DNA of 64,000 nt from an uncultured Sphingomonadaceae bacterium (GTDB lineage: Bacteria > Pseudomonadota > Alphaproteobacteria > Sphingomonadales > Sphingomonadaceae). How positions within the stretch are numbered: position 1 is the stretch's first letter; the number at the start of each line of letters is the position of its first letter. Shown here one piece after another: positions 21,301 to 29,457 of this stretch. The notes under the pieces were generated by a model that was not told where the DNA came from, did not search any database, and saw only the letters and a program-made list of their open reading frames with translations. The stretch lies in assembly GCA_913060895.1 (NCBI GenBank), contig CAJXSN010000003.1:1-64000 (forward strand). Direction: 5' to 3'. The position numbers and the translations under genes were made by a program.

Positions 21301-21807
21301 ATGCGTTTCGCTCCCGCTGCTGCTGCTCTTTCGCTGGTTTTTGCCGTTCAGGCGAGCGTGGGCTACGGTGCGGATCGCGATCCTGCACCCCGTGCTGCCA
21401 TGTTGATTACGGAAGGCCGGGCTGCGCTGGATGCTGGAGAGCCACAAAAAGCAATCGACGCGTTCGAAGCGGCTCTGGCCGTCGATCCGGGCTATACTCC
21501 GATTTATCTCGATCTGGCGAAGACTGCACGGATCGAAGGTCTGCAGGGCAAGGCCATCTCCTATTACCGCGAAGTGCTGGATCGCAATCCGAACGATTTC
21601 GCGGCGATCGCAGGCGAAGGCGAGGCTATGGTCGAGAAAGGCGCAGTCGAGAAAGCGCGGACCAATCTGTCGCAGCTGGAATCGCTCTGCGGTTCGAACT
21701 GCGCAGAGACACAGGCATTGGCAGCAACTATTTCGCAGGGGCCGCAGCCCCGCGTGCTGACGGCAGAAGCGGTTTTGCCCGATGCGCAGGTTACGCAATC
21801 GAATTGA
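21301..21807 (+). CDS. Exported TPR-repeat protein
   Basis: The 168-residue protein starts at ATG 21301, preceded by AAGGAAG; an upstream in-frame start at 21256 is less likely because it would place residues before the signal peptide. The signal peptide MRFAPAAAALSLVFAVQAS is followed by two to three TPR-like units (residues about 30-130), with the motifs AAL-AGEPQKAIDAFEAAL, DPGYTPIYLDLAKTARIEG and GKAISYYREVLDRNPND. TPRs bind partner proteins, so this is probably a periplasmic scaffold. No enzyme domain is visible. Similar proteins in sphingomonads are annotated only as tetratricopeptide proteins. Two cysteines near the end (LCGSNC) may form a disulfide. Confidence 0.88.
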   Translation: MRFAPAAAALSLVFAVQASVGYGADRDPAPRAAMLITEGRAALDAGEPQKAIDAFEAALAVDPGYTPIYLDLAKTARIEGLQGKAISYYREVLDRNPNDFAAIAGEGEAMVEKGAVEKARTNLSQLESLCGSNCAETQALAATISQGPQPRVLTAEAVLPDAQVTQSN

Positions 21808-21919
21808 GCCAGGGCGATCTTTGATCTGGATCGGATCATGCGCGTAAACGCGCAGTCTGCTTGAGCTAATCAATGTCAAATGTTAATCTGATCGTGCATT
21901 CAAGCGAGGATTGACCAGA

Positions 21920-22753
21920 ATGAAAATTTCAATTGCGACCGATTTCAGCAGCCGGTCTGACCGTGCAATGGACCGCGCGCTTCAATTGGGTGAAGCGAAG
22001 GGATGTACTGTACGGGTAATAAATGCGCTCGAACATCTCGATGCCAGCCAAGCGGATTGGGATAAGCTTGAGCGCAAAATGAGCGAGTATATTGGCGATC
22101 CGCCGTGCGACACCGAAAGCGCATTTCTCGAAGGCGCGCCGCCGCTTGCTATCGCGCGCGATTGTGAAAACCAGAAGCCTGAAATGCTCCTGATTGGACC
22201 GGCGCGGTATAACTCGCTTGGCGATTACTTTCTCGGCACTTCAGTCGATTACGTTCTGCGCAATACGCGTCGTCCGGTAATTGTGGTGAAGCAGCGCCCT
22301 CGCTCTCCCTATCGGCACATATTTGCGGGGACCGACTTTTCTGCCGGCTCTGCCCATGCCATCGAAAAGGCCGTAAAATTATTTCCGAAGGCTGAAATGC
22401 ATATCGTTCATGCCTGGCGAATTCCCTACGCGGGCTTTCAGGGCGATGCGTATGTAGGAGACGAAATCGAGCAAGGTGCGCAGGAGAAAATGAAGAGATT
22501 TATTGACGTCCTCACCGATCGCGTCCCGGCTTTGAAAGAGGCGACTACTTCGGTCGTCAAAGGCAACACGCAGTATGCCATAATGCAGGAAATCGACAAG
22601 CGTAGCGACCATGCAGGGGAAGCTTTGGTTGCTGTCGGTAGCCACGGAACCAGCGGTTTCCGGCAGGCTACCTTGGGAAGCCAGACAAGCGATCTGCTAC
22701 GATATCTTCGTCACGATATTCTGGTCGTCAACACAGCAGAGGCTGACAATTGA
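21920..22753 (+). CDS. Tandem-domain universal stress protein
   Basis: The 277-residue protein contains two UspA-type domains in tandem. The first (about 1-140) begins MKISIATDFSSRSDRAMDRAL. The second (about 141-277) begins HIFAGTDFSAGSAHAIEKAV and ends with VAVGSHGTSGFRQATLGSQTSDLLRY, a typical nucleotide-binding G-2x-G-9x-G(S/T) pattern. Such proteins are induced by stress and stationary phase. The start is at ATG 21920, with AGCGAGGA upstream; a TTG nine bases earlier is not favoured. The 113-base upstream gap holds a short TGCGCG/CGCGCA hairpin (21839-21854). The gene converges on rppH. Confidence 0.92.
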   Translation: MKISIATDFSSRSDRAMDRALQLGEAKGCTVRVINALEHLDASQADWDKLERKMSEYIGDPPCDTESAFLEGAPPLAIARDCENQKPEMLLIGPARYNSLGDYFLGTSVDYVLRNTRRPVIVVKQRPRSPYRHIFAGTDFSAGSAHAIEKAVKLFPKAEMHIVHAWRIPYAGFQGDAYVGDEIEQGAQEKMKRFIDVLTDRVPALKEATTSVVKGNTQYAIMQEIDKRSDHAGEALVAVGSHGTSGFRQATLGSQTSDLLRYLRHDILVVNTAEADN

Positions 22754-22788
22754 CATGGAATAGCGGCAATACTTTTTGCGAGAGAACG

Positions 22789-23274
22789 CTAGACCAACTT
22801 CCGAAACGCTTTCACCACCGCGCGGTAAACGTCGCGTTTGAAAGGCACGATCAGGTCCGGCAATTGTTCCGGATCGGCCCATTTCCAGGTTGAAAACTCA
22901 GGTGGATCATGCGCTTCCAGATCAATATCGCTGTCTTCGCCCATAAACCGGGCGAGAAACCAGTGCTGTTCCTGACCACGATATTTTCCGCCCCACAGCT
23001 TGCCCAGCAGTTCTTCCGGTAGATCGTAGCGCACGGGATCGTCCATCCGGCCGATGATTTCTGCCTTGTCGCCCGAAACGCCGGTTTCCTCGGCAAGCTC
23101 CCGCAGGGCGGCGGCTTCAAGGTCTTCGCCCTTGTCAACGCCGCCCTGAGGCATTTGCCAAGCGTCATACCCGCGCGAATCGATCCGCTGGGCCACAAAT
23201 ACACGCCCCTCTCGGTTCGCCAGCATCACGCCTGCGCACAAACGATAAGCCGTAATCGTATCGCTTTTGCTCAA
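22789..23274 (-). CDS. rppH: RNA pyrophosphohydrolase RppH
   Basis: RppH removes pyrophosphate from the 5' end of mRNA and so triggers RNase E-dependent decay. The 161-residue Nudix protein starts with YRLCAGVMLANREGRVFVAQR. The Nudix box GX5EX7REUXEEXGU runs from Gly44 to Val66 (REL-AEETGV). The WQMPQGGVDKGED and FLARFMGEDSDI segments are characteristic of RppH/IalA enzymes. The ATG overlaps the stop of the upstream esterase gene by four bases (ATGA). Length is typical. Confidence 0.95.
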   Translation of the reverse strand: MSKSDTITAYRLCAGVMLANREGRVFVAQRIDSRGYDAWQMPQGGVDKGEDLEAAALRELAEETGVSGDKAEIIGRMDDPVRYDLPEELLGKLWGGKYRGQEQHWFLARFMGEDSDIDLEAHDPPEFSTWKWADPEQLPDLIVPFKRDVYRAVVKAFRKLV

Positions 23275-24224
23275 GCTACGATCCGGTTCAGCTTGACCTT
23301 GATCGCGCCCAAAAATGCCTCGAGATCGGCTTGACCACTGGGAATGGCTTTGCGCAATGTGGTGAAGCCGTGAATGATGCCGGAGAATTCGAAATAGCTT
23401 ACTTCGGTCCCCAGCTGGACAAGGTGTGCGGCATATTCACGCCCTGAATCGCGCAAGGGATCAAGGCCCGCCGCGCAGATCACGGTTGGTGGTGTGTTGC
23501 TGCAATCGCCCAGCATCGGCACATTGCGCGGATCGTTGTCATCCGGCGCATATTGCTGCGTGAACCAAGTCATTGCTGCACCTGTAAGCAGAAAGCCGTC
23601 ACTGAAATCAGCAAAGCTCTGGTGCTGGGTAATATCGCTGGCAACCGGATAGATCGGAGCCTGCACCAGCACGGGAACATCGGCCGGATTGGCCATCAGC
23701 TGATTGGTGGTGACGATGGTCAGATTGCCGCCTGCACTGTCACCGGTAATCACCAGCCCGGTGACTTCGCGGTCCAGTTCCTTTGGCGAGGAGGCAACCC
23801 AGCGCGCTGCCGCTTCGCAATCGTCGGGCGCGGCGGGGAAGGGATGTTCCGGCGCCAACCGATAATCGACCGACACGACGGGAAGATCGAGAATATGCGA
23901 AATCTCTGTGCACAGATTGTTGTACACTTCCAGATCGCCAATCACGAAGCCGCCGCCATGTAGGAAGAGCACGACAGGGGATGGCCCGCGCTGCGCTTTG
24001 ACGTCGTAAAACCGCAGCGGGATATCTCCCAGCGATCCGGGACAGGACAGATCTTTCTGCACGGCCATCTCGCGTGCCGGTGCTTCGGCAATTGCGCCCA
24101 TCGCGCGCATCTGCTCGCGGCCGGTTACCGCGCCGACTTCCTCGACGCCCTGTCCGCCCATCTGCTCCAGCATATCGAGGAAACCGCGCACGTCATCGCG
24201 CACATAATGTTCACTATCGGCCAT
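23271..24224 (-). CDS. HSL-family alpha/beta hydrolase (esterase)
   Basis: A 317-residue esterase of the hormone-sensitive-lipase family (bacterial family IV). The oxyanion motif HGGG is at residues 89-92. The nucleophile elbow GDSAG is at 161-165 with Ser163. The acid is likely the Asp in AGLDPLRDSG and the catalytic His lies in IIHGFTTL. An N-terminal cap region of about 75 residues precedes the core. No signal peptide is seen, so it is probably cytoplasmic and acts on short-chain esters. It shares a transcript with rppH through a four-base overlap and diverges from korA. Confidence 0.93.
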   Translation of the reverse strand: MADSEHYVRDDVRGFLDMLEQMGGQGVEEVGAVTGREQMRAMGAIAEAPAREMAVQKDLSCPGSLGDIPLRFYDVKAQRGPSPVVLFLHGGGFVIGDLEVYNNLCTEISHILDLPVVSVDYRLAPEHPFPAAPDDCEAAARWVASSPKELDREVTGLVITGDSAGGNLTIVTTNQLMANPADVPVLVQAPIYPVASDITQHQSFADFSDGFLLTGAAMTWFTQQYAPDDNDPRNVPMLGDCSNTPPTVICAAGLDPLRDSGREYAAHLVQLGTEVSYFEFSGIIHGFTTLRKAIPSGQADLEAFLGAIKVKLNRIVA

Positions 24225-24411
24225 TGATCTTCTCCCAAAGTTTTACCCGGATACTCTCTGCTTTAGCAGTATCGATACAGCGCACTGCGCAGGCAATTCA
24301 ACCACTCTAGACGCGTGGGACAGAAAAACTTGATTGCTCAGCCTCAGGCGCGCACCTAGGTCGCCAACACAACACACACCCGCAAACCCTCGCGGATGGA
24401 CAGGAAATACT

Positions 24412-26364
24412 ATGGCTACGCTGGCGGCACCCCGCGAAGAATATACCGACGCTCCCGAAGCAGTTGTGGTCCGCTTTGCGGGCGATAGCGGTGATGGAAT
24501 GCAGTTGACGGGGGGGCAATTTACGCTGTCCACCGCACTGGCGGGCAATGACCTAGCGACCTTTCCCGATTTTCCGGCAGAGATTCGCGCACCGCAAGGC
24601 ACGCTGTTTGGCGTCTCTGCGTTTCAGATTAATTTCGGCAGCCGGGAAATCAATACGGCGGGCGATGCGCCCGATGTGCTGGTGGCCATGAACCCTGCCG
24701 CGCTGAAGGTGAATATCGCTGCGTTGAAGCCCGGCGGCTTGATTATCGCCGACACCGGCGCGTTCACGAAGCGTAATCTGGACAAGGCGAAATACGATAC
24801 CAATCCGCTGGAAGATGGCAGCCTGGCGAAATTCGACGTGCTGGCCTTCGACATTTCGGAGCGTACCATCGAGGCGGTGAAGCCGTTCGGCCTGGGTAAC
24901 AAGGATGCCTTGCGGTCCAAGAATATGTGGACGCTGGGCCTTGCGCTGTGGATGTTCGAGCGTTCGCGCGATCCAATCCATGCGTGGCTAAAGGACAAGT
25001 TCAAGCGTAAGCCCGACATTGCCGACGCCAACATTGCGGCGCTGGATGCGGGCCATGCATATGGTGAAACGGCGGAACTGTCCGGTCCTCGCGCCACCCC
25101 GCTTAGGCAGCAAGCCATGCTGCCTGTCGAAAGCAGCCCCGGCCTGTATCGCACGATCACCGGCGCCGAAGCTGTGTCGCTGGGTTTGGTTGCAGGTGCG
25201 CAGCTTGCCGAACTGCCGATGTTCTTCGGCGGCTATCCGATCACGCCAGCGTCTGCGATCCTTCATCACCTGGCGCGGCTGAAAGAATTCGGCGTAACTA
25301 CGTTTCAGGCGGAGGACGAGATTGCCGCGATCTGCGCATCCATTGGTGCCAGCTATGCAGGTTCCTTGGGCGTAACATCCTCTAGCGGCCCGGGTATTGC
25401 GCTGAAGACAGAGGCGATGGGCCTTGCCATTATGACCGAGCTTCCGCTGGTTATTGTGAACAGCCAGCGCGGCGGTCCTTCGACCGGTCTCCCAACCAAA
25501 ACCGAGCAAAGCGATCTGTATCAGGCCGTTTATGGCCGCAATGGCGACGCGCCTATGCCGGTCGTATCCGCCAGCACCCCAGGTGATGCGTTTGAATGCG
25601 CCATCGAGGCGTGCCGGATCGCGACTGAATATATGACTCCGGTGATGCTGCTGACAGACGGCTATATCGCCAATGCGGCCGAACCGTGGAAAGTGCCGGA
25701 CCCGGCCACCTTCACGCCGTTCCCTGCGAAATTCCTGACCGAGAAGAACGGTGTGGAAGGTGGTGAGGAACTGCTGCCATACGCCCGAGACGAAAAGGGC
25801 GCACGCCCTTGGATCAAGCCGGGCACGCCCGATTTGATGCACCGTATCGGCGGCATCGAAAAGGCGGAGGGCACCGGCCATATCGACTATGCCCCTGACA
25901 ATCACCAGACGATGACCGACAGCCGCCGGAACAAGGTGCTGAATATCTCCGTGCCCGATCAGGAAGTGTGCCTCGGCGAAACTTCCGGCACGCTGGCCGT
26001 GGTCGGTTGGGGCAGCACGTACGGCCCGATCCATCAGGCCGTGCGCCGCGCTATCGCGAAGGGCTGCAAAGTCTCCCACATCCATGTGCGCCATATCTGG
26101 CCGATGCCCGCCAATCTGGGCGATCTGCTTAGAGGCTTCGACAATGTTCTGGTGCCGGAAATGAACACCGGCCAGTTCAAGACCGTACTGCGCGATCAGT
26201 TCTTGGTGGACGCGAAACCGCTATCCAAGACGAGCGGACAGCCCTTTGCCATCGCCGAACTGGAAGCGGCGATTGCGAAATTCTTCGACGACATTCCCGG
26301 AAACGAAGGCGGTCAGGTCGCGGTCAATGATGACCAGCTGCCTAGCCCAATGCTGGACGGTTGA
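24412..26364 (+). CDS. korA: 2-oxoacid:ferredoxin oxidoreductase, alpha subunit (gamma-alpha fusion)
   Basis: The large subunit of a two-subunit 2-oxoacid:acceptor oxidoreductase, most like the 2-oxoglutarate type (KorA). The 650-residue protein starts at ATG 24412 with CAGGAA upstream. It joins the gamma domain (about residues 10-195, VVVRFAGDSGDGMQLTGGQ) to the alpha pyrimidine-binding and C-terminal domains (MFFGGYPITPASAILHHLARL, FQAEDEIAA, SSGPGIALKTEAMGLA). The enzyme decarboxylates a 2-oxoacid with CoA and passes electrons to ferredoxin. korB follows, separated by a palindromic repeat. The 2-oxoglutarate assignment is by family resemblance and not proven. Confidence 0.93.
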   Translation: MATLAAPREEYTDAPEAVVVRFAGDSGDGMQLTGGQFTLSTALAGNDLATFPDFPAEIRAPQGTLFGVSAFQINFGSREINTAGDAPDVLVAMNPAALKVNIAALKPGGLIIADTGAFTKRNLDKAKYDTNPLEDGSLAKFDVLAFDISERTIEAVKPFGLGNKDALRSKNMWTLGLALWMFERSRDPIHAWLKDKFKRKPDIADANIAALDAGHAYGETAELSGPRATPLRQQAMLPVESSPGLYRTITGAEAVSLGLVAGAQLAELPMFFGGYPITPASAILHHLARLKEFGVTTFQAEDEIAAICASIGASYAGSLGVTSSSGPGIALKTEAMGLAIMTELPLVIVNSQRGGPSTGLPTKTEQSDLYQAVYGRNGDAPMPVVSASTPGDAFECAIEACRIATEYMTPVMLLTDGYIANAAEPWKVPDPATFTPFPAKFLTEKNGVEGGEELLPYARDEKGARPWIKPGTPDLMHRIGGIEKAEGTGHIDYAPDNHQTMTDSRRNKVLNISVPDQEVCLGETSGTLAVVGWGSTYGPIHQAVRRAIAKGCKVSHIHVRHIWPMPANLGDLLRGFDNVLVPEMNTGQFKTVLRDQFLVDAKPLSKTSGQPFAIAELEAAIAKFFDDIPGNEGGQVAVNDDQLPSPMLDG

Positions 26365-26388
26365 TGGCATGAATCTATCGCCATCACC

Positions 26389-26467
26389 GTTATCCCAGCG
26401 AAAGCTGGGATCTGTTTTCGCACCGAACGACCTTTCTGCACGAGATTCCAGTTTTCGCTGGGATGAC
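26389..26467. repeat. Palindromic interspersed repeat between korA and korB
   Basis: A 79-base element with 25-base imperfect inverted ends at 26389-26413 and 26443-26467 (22 of 25 positions pair). The core TCCCAGC-GAAA-GCTGGGA is itself a small palindrome. Repeats with this core are common in sphingomonad genomes, as I recall. The right end touches the korB ribosome site GAGG at 26468-26471. In the transcript it would form a stable hairpin between the two cistrons. Confidence 0.85.
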
Positions 26468-26478
26468 GAGGTAAAGCT

Positions 26479-27540
26479 ATGAATGCACCCGTAAAAATCG
26501 AAACCACGCTCAAGGACTGGGAAACCGATCAGGAGGTGCGTTGGTGCCCCGGGTGCGGGGACTACGCCATTCTGAAGGCTGTGCAGCGCACTTTGCCGCA
26601 GCTGGGTGCGGACCCGTCGAACACGGTGTTCATTTCCGGCATCGGCTGCTCCAGCCGCTTCCCGTATTACATGGAAACCTATGGGTTCCACACCATCCAC
26701 GGCCGTGCACCTGCGCTGGCGACGGGGGTGAAGCTTGCCAATCCCGATCTCGATATCTGGCTGGTGACCGGCGACGGTGACGGCTTGTCGATCGGCGGCA
26801 ACCACATGCTCCATGTCCTGCGCCGCAATGTCGATATGCAGATCATGCTGTTCAACAACGAAATTTACGGTCTGACCAAGGGGCAATCCTCGCCCACTAG
26901 CCGGGTCGGCACAAAAAGCCCGTCGAGCCCTATCGGCAGCGTTGATTACCCCGCCAACCCTTGCGCCTTTGCGCTGGGTGCAGGCGCACGGTTCGTGGCG
27001 CGTGGGTTCGATGTGTCGAAGAAGCTGCCCGAGGTTTTGAAGGCCGCGCATGGCCACCGGGGGGCAGCCTTCATCGAGATTTTCCAGAACTGCATCGTGT
27101 ATAACAAGGATGTGTTCCACGATTTCGCCGCGCCCAAGGGTGTGGAGGACAGCCAGTTATGGCTCGAAGATGGCCAGCCCATGCTGTTCGGCAGCGAAAA
27201 GACAGGCGGTATGAAGGGCCTGAAGCTCAATACCAACACGCTTGGTTTCGAAGTAGTCGATGTGGCTGCCAATGCGGTCGGCGAGCCCGATTGGCAGGCC
27301 GCCGGGGTTCGGGTGCACAATGTGAAAGACAAGATGGTGGCGCACCTGCTGTCCGAACTGGTCTTCGGGGAATTTCCGATGCCGATGGGCGTTCTGTACG
27401 ATGACCCCGCACCAACATTTGGCGAAGCTGTGAGCGCGGAGCGGGAACAGGCCAGCGCGGGCAAGGAAGCGAACCTCGCCAAACTGCTTGCTACCGGCCA
27501 GACCTGGACCGTCGATGGAACAGCGCAAGATCCGGTCTGA
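26479..27540 (+). CDS. korB: 2-oxoacid:ferredoxin oxidoreductase, beta subunit
   Basis: The thiamine-diphosphate-binding subunit partnering KorA. The 353-residue protein has RWCPGCGDY at residues 21-29, with two of the cluster-type cysteines. The SGIGCSSRFPYYM segment follows, then the TPP/Mg motif GDGDGLSIGGNH beginning at residue 98 and LFNNEIYGLTKGQ (125-136). The segment QSSPTSRVGTKSPSSPIGS is typical of the 2-oxoglutarate/pyruvate two-subunit class. No ferredoxin-type delta subunit is encoded, as usual in this class. GAGG upstream of the ATG lies right at the edge of a palindromic repeat. Confidence 0.94.
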   Translation: MNAPVKIETTLKDWETDQEVRWCPGCGDYAILKAVQRTLPQLGADPSNTVFISGIGCSSRFPYYMETYGFHTIHGRAPALATGVKLANPDLDIWLVTGDGDGLSIGGNHMLHVLRRNVDMQIMLFNNEIYGLTKGQSSPTSRVGTKSPSSPIGSVDYPANPCAFALGAGARFVARGFDVSKKLPEVLKAAHGHRGAAFIEIFQNCIVYNKDVFHDFAAPKGVEDSQLWLEDGQPMLFGSEKTGGMKGLKLNTNTLGFEVVDVAANAVGEPDWQAAGVRVHNVKDKMVAHLLSELVFGEFPMPMGVLYDDPAPTFGEAVSAEREQASAGKEANLAKLLATGQTWTVDGTAQDPV

Positions 27541-27648
27541 CTATTTGCCTTTTGCTTACTCACGGCCTTTTTTTGAACAAATTGCAATTCCGTGCATTGA
27601 TTAAGTGAAGCCGCCCGGATGGCGGCCAAATTTAATACGGAGTATACT

Positions 27649-28257
27649 ATGAAACGCCTTTCCATCATGACCGCCTCTGCACTCGCCCTCACGCTCGCCG
27701 CGTGCGGAGAAGACGTCGAAGAGTCGGTTGTCGAAGATACGAGCGTAGCCGAAGTCGATGAATACGATCCGATGACCCGTGATTACACATTGAGCGAAGA
27801 AGCGACGACCCGGCGCTCCGAGTTCGATGAAGATGCTTTCAACACCGAATATGACGGCTATCGCGAAGATGTCCGGTCCGAACAGGTCCGAATGGGCAAC
27901 GATGCCGACGCGAAAGCCGAAATGACCGATGACGACCGGGAAGAGATGGCGGCGGCTTCAGAGGCGCGCGAGCCTTCCACAAACATGCGGGCCCGTGAGA
28001 ACATGACCTGGAGCTATCTCGACCGGAACGACGATAACAAGCTCTCGGTTGCAGAATACGCGATCTGGGCCGTGCCGCTCGATCCGAATGCAAAGGCTGA
28101 AAACGATCAGGGCGAACCGCAGCTGAAGGCCGATACTGCCAATAAGGCAGCCGACAGCTTTTTCTATTACGATATTGACGGCGACACTTACCTTGATCGC
28201 CGTGAATTCACCTCCGCGCGACGTGGAGAGAATTTTGACGACACATCCGATTCGTAA
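27649..28257 (+). CDS. EF-hand lipoprotein
   Basis: A 202-residue acidic predicted lipoprotein. The signal peptide ends in LAAC with Cys19 as the lipidation site. Two canonical calcium-binding EF-hand loops are visible: residues 125-136 (D, N, D, then S133 and E136) and 175-186 (D175, D177, D179, D183, E186). The region between the lipobox and the first loop is rich in Asp and Glu. ATG 27649 is preceded by ACGGAG. A GCCGCC/GGCGGC hairpin (27610-27626) lies in the leader, and TTGAAC (27573-27578) with ATTGAT 17 bases on is a weak promoter candidate. A strong terminator follows. Likely a calcium-responsive envelope protein; the partner is unknown. Confidence 0.9.
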   Translation: MKRLSIMTASALALTLAACGEDVEESVVEDTSVAEVDEYDPMTRDYTLSEEATTRRSEFDEDAFNTEYDGYREDVRSEQVRMGNDADAKAEMTDDDREEMAAASEAREPSTNMRARENMTWSYLDRNDDNKLSVAEYAIWAVPLDPNAKAENDQGEPQLKADTANKAADSFFYYDIDGDTYLDRREFTSARRGENFDDTSDS

Positions 28258-28280
28258 TTGAACCGTTATGTTTAAAAAAA

Positions 28281-28308
28281 GGCGGCAGGGATGACCTGCC
28301 GCCCTTTT
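28281..28308 (+). terminator. Rho-independent terminator after the EF-hand gene
   Basis: GGCGGCAGG (28281-28289) and CCTGCCGCC (28295-28303) form a perfect 9-base GC-rich stem with a five-base loop, followed by CTTTT. A run of seven A precedes the stem. It lies 23 bases after the stop codon and is the clearest intrinsic terminator in the window. Confidence 0.93.
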
Positions 28309-28349
28309 GCTGTCTGGCCGGTGCGAAATTTGCGTGGCAAGGGCTGTGA

Positions 28350-29336
28350 ATGGACAATCTCACCCATTCCCTCGTTGGCGCGCTGCTGGGTCAAGCCGGG
28401 CTGAAGCGTAAGACGGGGCTGGCGATGCCAGCGCTGATTATTGGCGCGAACCTGCCGGATATCGACGCGGCGTGTTTCTTCTGGCTCGACGGGCAGGAGC
28501 ATCTGGGCTTTCGCCGGGGGATTACCCACGGCCCACCTGCGCTGGTTTTGTTGCCGTTGATGCTAGCGGGGCTGCTGTATGGGTTCGACCGCTGGCAGGC
28601 CAAGCGCGGGAAACGGCCCGAGGGGCGGCTCTCGGTCAATTTCAAATGGCTGTACCTGCTCAGCTTCATCGGCTGTCTGACCCACCCGGCGCTCGACTGG
28701 CTGAATGTCTACGGCATCCGCCTGCTGGAGCCGTTCTCCAGCGAATGGTTCTACGGCGATACGCTGTTCATCATCGATGTGTGGCTGTGGGCGCTGATGG
28801 GGTTTGCGACGTGGTGGTCGCTGCGGCGAGAGAAGCGAGGCGGGGAGTGGCGGCGGCCTGCGCGTGTGGCGATAGCGGCGGCTCTGGCGTATATTGGGAT
28901 GAATGGGGCGATTACTGTCGCTGCTGAGTATCATGCAAACAAACGCATTCCAGAAATATCCGCAATTGCATCGCCCCTTCCGTTGGCTTTTTGGGATCGA
29001 GAGATAATCTGGCATGCGGGCGAAGCCTCTGTTGAAGTCGCGCGTCCGCTATGGGGCGATTGGACATTGGCTCAAGGCCTGGCTCACGACTTGCGTTCTA
29101 GTAAAGCAATTGTCTTCGTGGAGGAGCAGGGGGTGCCCCCGAAGTCGGCTGCTGAACTTTCAGGAGAGGATGCTGATCTTGCAGCCTTTCTGTTTTGGTC
29201 GCGCACTCCTTTTGTAGAATGCGGTTCCGGCGGGACGGTCCTCCTCCGCGATGCCCGTTTCTATGACCCGATGGCCCGGGATCGGTTCACCGTCGCCTTA
29301 CCCGATGTCGAATGCGTGGAACTGCCCTCTGAGTAA
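28350..29336 (+). CDS. YdjM-type membrane-bound metal-dependent hydrolase
   Basis: The 328-residue protein belongs to the YdjM/DUF457 family of predicted membrane metal-dependent hydrolases. The N-terminus MDNLTHSLVGALLGQAGL and the motifs ANLPDIDAA, RRGITH and CLTHPALDWLN carry the conserved His and Asp residues that probably bind metal. Four or five hydrophobic segments lie within residues 1-195. A soluble C-terminal part of about 130 residues follows, which YdjM proper lacks. Base composition changes there: 73% GC in 28801-28860 against 52% in 28981-29040 by hand count. In E. coli ydjM belongs to the SOS response; here it sits beside a photolyase gene. Confidence 0.88.
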   Translation: MDNLTHSLVGALLGQAGLKRKTGLAMPALIIGANLPDIDAACFFWLDGQEHLGFRRGITHGPPALVLLPLMLAGLLYGFDRWQAKRGKRPEGRLSVNFKWLYLLSFIGCLTHPALDWLNVYGIRLLEPFSSEWFYGDTLFIIDVWLWALMGFATWWSLRREKRGGEWRRPARVAIAAALAYIGMNGAITVAAEYHANKRIPEISAIASPLPLAFWDREIIWHAGEASVEVARPLWGDWTLAQGLAHDLRSSKAIVFVEEQGVPPKSAAELSGEDADLAAFLFWSRTPFVECGSGGTVLLRDARFYDPMARDRFTVALPDVECVELPSE

Positions 29337-29353
29337 GCGCGTTTCCCTCACAA

Positions 29354-29447
29354 CCCGCTCGTCCTGAGCCTGTCGAAGGACCGCACTTTCTTCGGGTGCC
29401 ATGCGGAAGGTGAAGGGCACCCCTTCGACAGGCTCAGGGTGAGCGGG
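29354..29447. repeat. Nested palindromic repeat upstream of phrB
   Basis: A 94-base element with 26-base inverted ends at 29354-29379 and 29422-29447 (24 of 26 pair), carrying the CCTGAGCCTGTCGAAGG core that I recall as widely repeated in sphingomonad genomes. Inside, GGGTGCC (29394-29400) and GGCACCC (29416-29422) form a second stem. The GGGG at its right end is the only ribosome-site-like sequence before the photolyase ATG at 29458. Confidence 0.88.
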
Positions 29448-29457
29448 GACTTTTGAG

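Noticed and set aside
21839-21854. TGCGCG/CGCGCA hairpin as a terminator after the TPR gene
   Set aside because: The stem is only six bases and no T tract follows, so it was mentioned only in the neighbouring entry.
21861-21873. TTGA-N5-TCAA, resembling an FNR/FixK site before the universal stress protein gene
   Set aside because: The consensus needs six bases between the half-sites; here there are five, and the rest of the match is partial.
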